In this document: piece after piece, positions 57,695 through 64,000 of the stretch
Numbering within the stretch: position 1 is the first letter of the stretch
How the letters are laid out: every line of letters begins with the position of its first letter
Assembly (NCBI GenBank): GCA_028023455.1
Contig: JAQFVV010000205.1
Span: forward strand, 1,035,353 to 1,099,352
Source: Epiperipatus broadwayi
Lineage: Eukaryota > Onychophora > Udeonychophora > Euonychophora > Peripatidae
Direction of reading: 5' to 3'
Length of the DNA stretch: 64,000 bases
Position numbers and translations under genes: made by a program
The notes under the pieces: model-generated
Told to the model about the DNA's origin: nothing
The model's database searches: none
The model's input: only the letters and a program-made list of their open reading frames with translations

Positions 57695-58353
57695 TAAAAA
57701 ATACTTCAATTAACTTTCATGCTATAATTTCTCTACCAGCAGGCTGAATGAGACCAGGATTTTTTTCTTTGGATCAGTATCCTAAAAGATATGGGGTCAC
57801 TGTGAATGACAATATTCATCCATTGACCATTCAGCTCATGCTAAGATGAGATTTATTATAACATGTTGGAAATTTTCTTTCAACAAACTGATTTGTGGCT
57901 TATCTTTATCTATTTTCCAGGGTGCATTTTTTTTTTAGATAAGAGACTGGGATGACTTCTCCCACTGTGTTGGATGGGTCTAAACCTTTCTACTGAAACC
58001 TCATTATTGGATAATTCTCTTATTAATAAAAAAAATACTTCAATTAACTTTCATGCTATAATTTCTCTACCAGCAGGCTGAATGAGACCAGGATTTTTTC
58101 CTTTGGTCAGCATCCTAAAAGATATGGGGTCACTGTGACTGGAAATATTCATCCATTGACCATTCAGCTTATGCTAAGATGAGTTTTATTATAACATGTT
58201 GGAAAATTTCTTCCAACAAACTGATTTGTGGCTTATCTTGATCTATTTTCCAGGATGCATATTTTTTTTAGATAAGAGACTGGGATGACTTCTCCCCTGT
58301 GTTGAATGGGTCCAAACTTTTTTACTGGAACCTCATTATTGGATAATCCTCCT
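57695..58353. repeat. Tandem duplication, about 331 bp per unit
   Basis: 57695-58020 and 58026-58353 are near-identical (CAGCAGGCTGAATGAGACCA, AGATATGGGGTCACTGTGA, GATAAGAGACTGGGATGACT). No ribozyme core or coding frame recognised. Confidence 0.92.
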
Positions 58354-58379
58354 ATTTATCCCATTATAGGTCTTAAGTT

Positions 58380-59260
58380 CACATAGTGACAGTCTACATT
58401 TAATGCTTTATCAACTTTTATCTACACTTTCTCCCTTCCATGACTATTAACCTATCTACAATCTACACTCACTTGAAAGATTTTATTTATTTTATTATGG
58501 ATTTCATTTTATTTATTATATGCTTTATTTATTCTATTAGATTCCATGAAAAATTCTATTTATTATTATAGATTTTTATTGTATTCATTTTACATTTTAT
58601 TTAACTTTATTTTTATCACCGTATATCTGATTCTCTACAAAGAAAAAAAACTTTTATTTTATTATCGTATATTTATTCTAAAACTATTATTTTTCTTTAA
58701 ATAATAAAACTCAACTCTGTTTCCTTCACATTATTACTTCTCAAAACACACAAAAAAACATTTTTTTAATTTGTTTTTAAATTAAACTAAGTGTTCAACT
58801 AACTATTTTAAATCAAACGAAGTATTTGACTTATGCAAAAAAAAAAACCCTCAGACCTCTTTAATTCACACCTGGCTATAAACAACCCCAATAATGAATT
58901 CATTTATCTCTCTGGCCATTTTTCTTGTGCCTCTTTTTATTTACATTTTTAATTATTTTGACTCTTAATTATTTTATATTTTTAATATTATAATTTGTTT
59001 GCTTTAGTCCATTTCTCTTCTCACACTGCTCACTGATTTTAACTTTTATAACTAAGCAATTTAGCCTTTATTTTGAAGTTTTGTTTCAAACCTTTTTTTT
59101 TTTTCAATTTTAATTACGATTTTACTTTTTTAACTTTGCATATGCCTGGTCGATTTATGGCACTTCGGCATCCACGTTGGACAGCATTTGAACTGCATCC
59201 CTCAAAATATATTCTTGCTAGATTTAAATACCTTTTATATAATTTTTGGAATCTAAACTT
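58380..59260. other. T-rich stretch between duplicated blocks
   Basis: Long T and A runs (58750, 58840, 59090). No gene or repeat family recognised. Confidence 0.5.
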
Positions 59261-60031
59261 TAATAATTTTTAACATTGATACTTATGGAAATGGACTGGT
59301 CCTTCAAGCAGATAAGAGAATACCATGGATAGCAGAGCTGTCAATGATATCCATGGTTAGATTGAGCTATGCAAAGCATAACACAATCACATTTCCAGGC
59401 CATGGCCCACATGGACTCCTGGATCCAAAGCAGTTTATTTCTTTTTGAGGATCAACCTAAGATGCCAGGCAACCATAGGTTATGTAGTCAGCATGCTTCA
59501 GATGACAGGCAAACAATCCAGCACTTGACATGTCCCATGATTAGTTCACACTCTGTCTTAGGGATCTAGCATATTTACTTAACACATAAAAATAATTATA
59601 TACTTAAATTAATAGTGACACAGTGACAAGGAAGAGAGAGAGAATAGTCCAAAATAATAACTAAGCAAACATGCACACACATATACTTAATATAATATAA
59701 AATAGCACAATATAATATTTTACATAAAAATATAAAAGATTACTATCATAGATAGTTCTTCATTAATTAAAGTTTATTTAAAATAAGTATAAAGTGTCTA
59801 TAGACAAGTATCAAAATGTCTTTACCTAGATTTTCATGATTGTCAGTTTCCAACTGGATGGATTTTTGGTTTTCCCTCAATGGCTTTGTGGCTTTCCTTC
59901 CAGGTTTCTATTGAACAATGAGAGATGGAGAGTATGCAGCAGTGTCTATTTATGGGCATTAGTTTCAGGTGAGGCTTCATTTAATTTGCAGAGGGCTTTG
60001 GGCATGAAGCCTGTCAAACACTTTTAAAATG

Positions 60032-60404
60032 TCTGAAGGTTTGTAATGATGGTATATTATAAGATGTAATATGTTGGACTATTTCCATCATTTATGAGTG
60101 AATATTGAATGTATAGAAAATTTTAAACTTTATTTAAACTTTTCAAATACAAACAACTTGTTAGTAATAACACACAAATAGACAATACAGGTTAGTAATT
60201 ACACAATGTTTTGCCAGCAACACATGAAGAAGAGTGGAGAATACTACTACTCGAAATGTTGTGTAATTACTAACCTGTATTGTCTATTTGTGTGTTATTA
60301 CTAACAAGTTGTTTGTATTTGAAAAGTTTAAATAAAGTTTAAAATTTTCTATACATTCAATATTCACTCATAAATGATGGAAATAGTCCAACATATTACA
60401 TCTT
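60032..60404. mobile_element. Family C hairpin retroposon, copy C2, with 12-bp target duplication
   Basis: The empty site is visible in copy 1 of block R (CACTTCTAAAATGATCT near 55739). ACTTTTAAAATG (60020-60031) and ACTTCTAAAATG (60405-60416) flank the insertion. Arms of about 145 bp are nearly perfectly complementary. The centre (60207-60260) holds the CTGAAGA-type motif. Confidence 0.9.
60224..60256 (+). ncRNA. Hammerhead-like motif in C2 centre
   Basis: ATGAAGA (C3 to A relative to CUGANGA), extra A, stem GAGTGG/CTACTC, GAAA (60253-60256) and TGTTGTG resembling a short stem III. Stem I is not canonical. Confidence 0.3.
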
Positions 60405-61275
60405 ACTTCTAAAATGATCTGTGTGCATTTTGCTAGATCTGCAGCTTTTGCATTGATGTTGACCACCAGCAGTAATTGATTGGCTTACTATTGTATTTAC
60501 AGTCTCTGAATATCTAGATTTCTGGAGCAATGAATAATATACCAGCATGAAATAAAGATCAGACTAAATTACATATTGAAAGCCAGACTAATTTGATCAC
60601 AAAATGACTGAAATTATTCAATTGCAAAATGCAGACCAGACTTGAATTACAGATTGAAGACTAGATTTGAGAGTGGAATGATCTAATAGAGTGCAGACCC
60701 AATTAAAGAACAATAGGCTATAGTAACTTTATATACTTTTTCTCTCTCATTGTTTTAATTCCTTATCATAGGTTTTTTTTAATTTTGATCTGAACTTGAA
60801 ATCGGTCTTTTAATGAATTATTTTTATATTTGCTTAAATTTTATCTTTTGCTTAAATTAATCTACTATCTCATCAATAATTTACATAATTTTTTAATTAA
60901 TGCAATTTCAATATCATAATCAGAAATCTTATAAACTAATTACTTTTTTGAAAGCATTTCTTTTACAAACAAATTTTATTCTAACTTACCACTAATGTTT
61001 ATTTTTATTTTATAAAACAAAGAGTTTTCTTTAAAAAGAGAGACAGTGAGAAAAAGTGTTTTAAATCTTTTTCTAATTTTATTTTACATTTCTCCACCCA
61101 CCCACTTTTTAACAAATGGTTTTATTATATTTAAAAGCAAAATATATGCAATCTTTTTTATTTTACAAAATTACATTTTAAAAATGTTAAAACAAAACTA
61201 CTCTAAAACATATACTTTCTATTTTCATTTTTATTAATAATTTAATCATTTATTTTAAAATTATAATTGTGTAAC

Positions 61276-61730
61276 ACTAGTATATATAAAGCAAAATAAC
61301 ACCCAATGTTTATTGTATGTAACTCTGATATCTTCCCATTCATTTTATTGATAAAAATAAAATTATAGCATTGTAACTCTTTTATTATTTTTTATGATTG
61401 TGAATGAATGAACACACAGTAAATTTATTATATATATAAATCAGAAAGTTTATTTGTTACTTAATAACTCAACAAATATTGCACTAATCTTGGTGAATCT
61501 TTCACAGTTTTTTCTTTTCTTTTAAAGAATTATATAGATCATGGATTTTTTCTCAACTCCTTTTGCAATAGATGTTGTAGTACAATTTAAATATTTCAAA
61601 AAGGATTGAAGAATTTGCAGTCAATAATTAAATAAATATCAGAACTCTAAAACACATAATTCAGGAATTTTAAAGACAGCTCTATTATGCAGAAGTTATC
61701 AATAATCCTTTATCATTTTCTTTATCTTTA
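61276..61730. other. AT-rich stretch without recognisable feature
   Basis: No repeat family, exon or RNA gene seen. Confidence 0.5.
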
Positions 61731-61801
61731 TCCATATTATAACGATCGAAATGAAAGTGAAGATCGAATCTAACTGCAAAAACAATATCTGCACTACAAG
61801 G

Positions 61802-61815
61802 GCGCCATCTAGGCA
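61802..61815 (-). promoter_or_regulatory. CTCF-like motif
   Basis: The minus strand reads GCCTAGATGGCGCC (AGATGGCGC matches the core). It lies in the CpG-richer right end, within the putative first intron of the minus-strand gene starting at 63357. Confidence 0.35.
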
Positions 61816-62124
61816 TTTGAGCCTAGAAAAATTTATAAAGTAGGCAGATACGCGCTGTTAAGATTCCACTTTATTTAAATATTCCGATCGTTAGCCCAAG
61901 TCACTAGCTCAGTGGAGACGCAGAGATAAAAACCTATATCTTAATTTTATATCTTAAATATAAAAGAATAAAAGCCACTGCCAGAAATTAACACATAAAA
62001 ATATTTATTTACGCACATATAAAATAATATTTAAATTTTGAGGAATAAATTTAACGTTTATAATTTTATATTGATCTTTAATTCTAAATTTAAGTAGATT
62101 GCAAATAATGAGTTTACTATTTAT

Positions 62125-62474
62125 TTAGAGAGTCGAGTATGAATGGACTACATAGGTCTGCATTTGAAAGGAAAATATTCTTCCCTGATTTAACCTTAGG
62201 CAACAAATTTCGCAATCAACTGGCGCCAATCCATCTGATACATTCATGTATTCAATGTAGCATGATACGACAACACAAAATACTATATTGTCAGGAATGT
62301 ACATCTGAACAATAAGTAGAAATAGAGAAGACATTGACTCTCCACCAACAGGAATGTGACATCTGTTGGCAAGTAGATCAATAAACAAAAAACTCCATAG
62401 GAATGGACTGCGGTCTTCTGCCGACTTACAAACCCATCCATAGGCAAACAGAGGGTGTGTGGCATATATCTATA
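62125..62474 (-). CDS. Unrecognised open frame, possible exon or chance
   Basis: An uninterrupted frame of about 116 codons runs from just after TTATAG (62475) to a TAA at 62127-62125. It contains WVCKSAEDRSPFLWSFLFID, PVGGESMSSLFLLIVQMYIP and LAPVDCEICCLRLNQ. It has two hydrophobic stretches and several Cys. AATAAA overlaps its end, and a TAG at the 5' side could be a splice acceptor, which would suit a downstream exon of the gene starting at 63357. I recognise no family. The composition is less AT-rich than the window. A retroelement remnant or chance opening is equally possible. Confidence 0.25.
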
Positions 62475-63162
62475 ATCCTGCCCATAGCGGACCTCATACT
62501 ACATCTACTAATTACACAAATATATCCAATCCATTGAACCAATTCAACTACGAAATGAATAACCTAAGATTACCCTCCCTTAATACAACTTTACAAAACT
62601 AGATAGCCATTCACGCCCGACTTAATTTTAACATTTAAATATGTTCACACAGATTTGTTTAAAAATGTTGGGTATAGATCGATTACATAGATTCCACGGT
62701 CAAAAACATTTCAAAATAAACATAAACGATCAAAATACAAAATTATTGATACCGACAATCGCAGAGGGAAACTTATAAGTAGCCCAATAGTATTCACCAT
62801 AAGATACTTGCGTTGTCACCAATAACTTAAAAGACATCCGAATAAATACATTTTAGATACTCACCGTAAGGTATCATTATTTATCGAATGTCTATATATT
62901 TTGATCAAATATGAAAACCAAAATATAATTAATCGCAAACGAATCCATGCAAGCATCTATAAACAACTTAAATTTCATACATTTAAATAATCTTTACAAT
63001 AAGGAAAAAAAAATGGAAATGATGTTTATCAATCGGGAAACATATAAAATTAAACATTATTAATTTGATTTAAAAACTTAAAAGTCAGATAGAAGTTCAT
63101 AAGCTTGAACGAAAGTTCTTAGTTATTTTTTTAAATGTAGAGTTCATGTCAATATAGCTTAC

Positions 63163-63249
63163 AGTATAAGAGTCCAGGTTCCTGTTGGCAATTCCCACGG
63201 CATCTCCATTGGAAGAAAATGTTCTGGAGGTAGCATTAGCTGGTTCCAT
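63163..63249 (-). CDS. First coding exon of an unidentified gene (29 codons, phase-0 donor)
   Basis: ATG at 63249-63247 has a good start context (AGAATGG, A at -3 and G at +4) and an in-frame TGA seven codons upstream, which fixes the start. The protein begins MEPANATSRTFSSNGDAVGI and ends LDSYT at 63163. A strong donor GTAAGC follows (63162-63157); reading through gives only 22 more codons. The peptide is polar, with no signal peptide or domain, so no function is assigned. Codon use is far less AT-skewed than its surroundings. Together with the promoter upstream this is the best evidence for a real host gene, whose other exons lie to the left and were not identified with confidence. Confidence 0.6.
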
Positions 63250-63354
63250 TCTGGTATCACAGTCTTTTCATTTTTTTTTTTTTTTAAACAAACAAAAAAA
63301 ATGAGAGAGAACGGCAAGTGCGTCTTACCATTGTCATCAAATCAAGTTGGAAAA

Positions 63355-63388
63355 ACTGAACTGGAACTCAATATTTTTTCTTTTTATA
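63355..63388 (-). promoter_or_regulatory. Core promoter: TATA box plus initiator
   Basis: On the minus strand TATAAAAAG starts at 63388 and TTCAGTT places the A of an initiator at 63357, giving TATA at -31, the canonical spacing. A leader of about 107 bp then leads to the ATG at 63249. Two upstream ATGs (63337, 63331) lie in the leader. A possible GTAAGA donor sits at 63328, so the leader might be spliced. Confidence 0.55.
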
Positions 63389-63501
63389 GTCCTCCTATGG
63401 ATTCCATGAACAAAAACGTCACTGTTCTGTTTTTTCGTTATGGTCCGGGCCTTTATTTGCTTCCATTGGTCAAGCTAAAATCTCTTTCTTCTCTTATCTA
63501 A

Positions 63502-64000
63502 CTTTTCATCTGACTTTTTAATTAAACAGCTTTTAGATAATTAATAAACAATCATTTCCATTTACAGATTACAGGAATTAATTAATACCTGTTTTTATTT
63601 TAACTTACGTTATTTTTTTATTAAAATATTTTTATATTTCAATCTTGTATTTTTTTATTAAAAAAAATACGTTCAAATACTTTTTTTTTTTTTTTGTTTA
63701 TGAAAAAAATATTTTTAAAGTTTAGCATCTGTGCGAATATATATATGTTTAACAAACATTTTAATTTTAGCGTTTAGTTTTTTCCTTTTATTTGCGAACT
63801 TTTAAGTTTTTATTTTAAATTAATGTAACGACATATTTATATATCGTTACAATATATATATATATAAATTTAAAAAATTTGTTTGCTAGGCTATGGATTT
63901 TTGCTCATTTTAAAATTTTTAATAATTTTCTGTTAATTCGAGCAAAGTTGCAGGAACAGCTAGTACTATATAAGTGGGCTTTCTTAATTTATTATTAATA
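63502..64000. other. AT-rich upstream region of the minus-strand gene
   Basis: Poly-T and TA runs; no element recognised. Confidence 0.5.

Larger units (their letters stand above)
59265..61275. repeat. Duplicated block R, copy 2 (with family C insertion)
   Basis: Collinear with 54975-56625 but interrupted at 60032-60404. The last part (60720-61275) follows 56045-56620 closely. Confidence 0.8.

Noticed and set aside
61905-61960. tRNA gene suggested by TAGCTCAGTGG
   Set aside because: No anticodon arm or B box follows within tRNA distance.
62100-62950. Mitochondrial DNA insertion, suggested by different composition
   Set aside because: No mitochondrial protein or rRNA segment could be read in any frame.
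63301-63501. 66-codon plus-strand frame at the right end
   Set aside because: It is antisense to the promoter and leader of the minus-strand gene and has no motif of its own.
1-64000. CRISPR arrays, bacterial operons, riboswitches or prophage
   Set aside because: Composition, SINEs, LINEs and splice-type signals are those of an animal nuclear genome; no regular short repeats with unique spacers are present.

Overview
The window is a very AT-rich animal (metazoan) nuclear segment, most likely from an invertebrate. There are no operons or long bacterial-type genes. Most stretches that can be read at all are decayed transposable elements: LINE 3' ends, a retrotransposon ORF1, Penelope-like fragments, tRNA-derived SINEs, hAT-type MITEs, and hairpin or tandem repeats. 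I cannot name the species. An arthropod or mollusc would fit the AT content, the mix of RTE-like LINEs and Penelope-like elements, and the TATA plus TCAGT-type promoter.

Layout. 1-1.9 kb: minus-strand retrotransposon ORF1 pseudogene with a zinc knuckle. 2-8.4 kb: LINE 3'-end relics in low-information AT-rich DNA. 8.5-10.5 kb: a ribozyme-bearing repeat, then a palindromic Penelope-like element that carries a nested tandem-dimer repeat. 10.5-14.1 kb: essentially empty. 14.1-20.9 kb: hammerhead-bearing elements, SINE clusters, a 52-bp array and LINE relics. 21.5-22.9 kb: a 27-bp minisatellite split by a hAT MITE that has a perfect 8-bp target duplication. 23-30.5 kb: more SINEs, LINE relics and two further hammerhead motifs. 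31-38 kb: hairpin retroposons, a tandem array of the family-A hammerhead/SINE unit, and inverted repeats. 38-46 kb: a TIR element with CTCF-like motifs, a second hAT MITE, an RTE tail, and family-B elements. 46-54 kb: tandem repeats, a second Penelope-like palindrome and more LINE tails. 55-61.3 kb: a block of duplicated non-coding repeats. 61.7-63.5 kb: a stretch with fewer repeats and more CpG, holding the only convincing gene start. This is a minus-strand TATA box and initiator, a leader, an ATG and a short first coding exon with a splice donor; the rest of that gene is not identified.

The most interesting signal is a set of small self-cleaving-ribozyme-like motifs (minimal stem-III, type I hammerhead). 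They recur in at least three unrelated repeat families, called A, B and H here. Members are often arranged as outward-facing inverted dimers or as tandem arrays. The same outward-facing geometry is seen in two fragments that code for the C-terminal part of the Penelope-like GIY-YIG region. This suggests a population of non-autonomous, retrozyme-like elements mobilised by Penelope-like machinery. All pairings were done by eye; no folding or database search was run.
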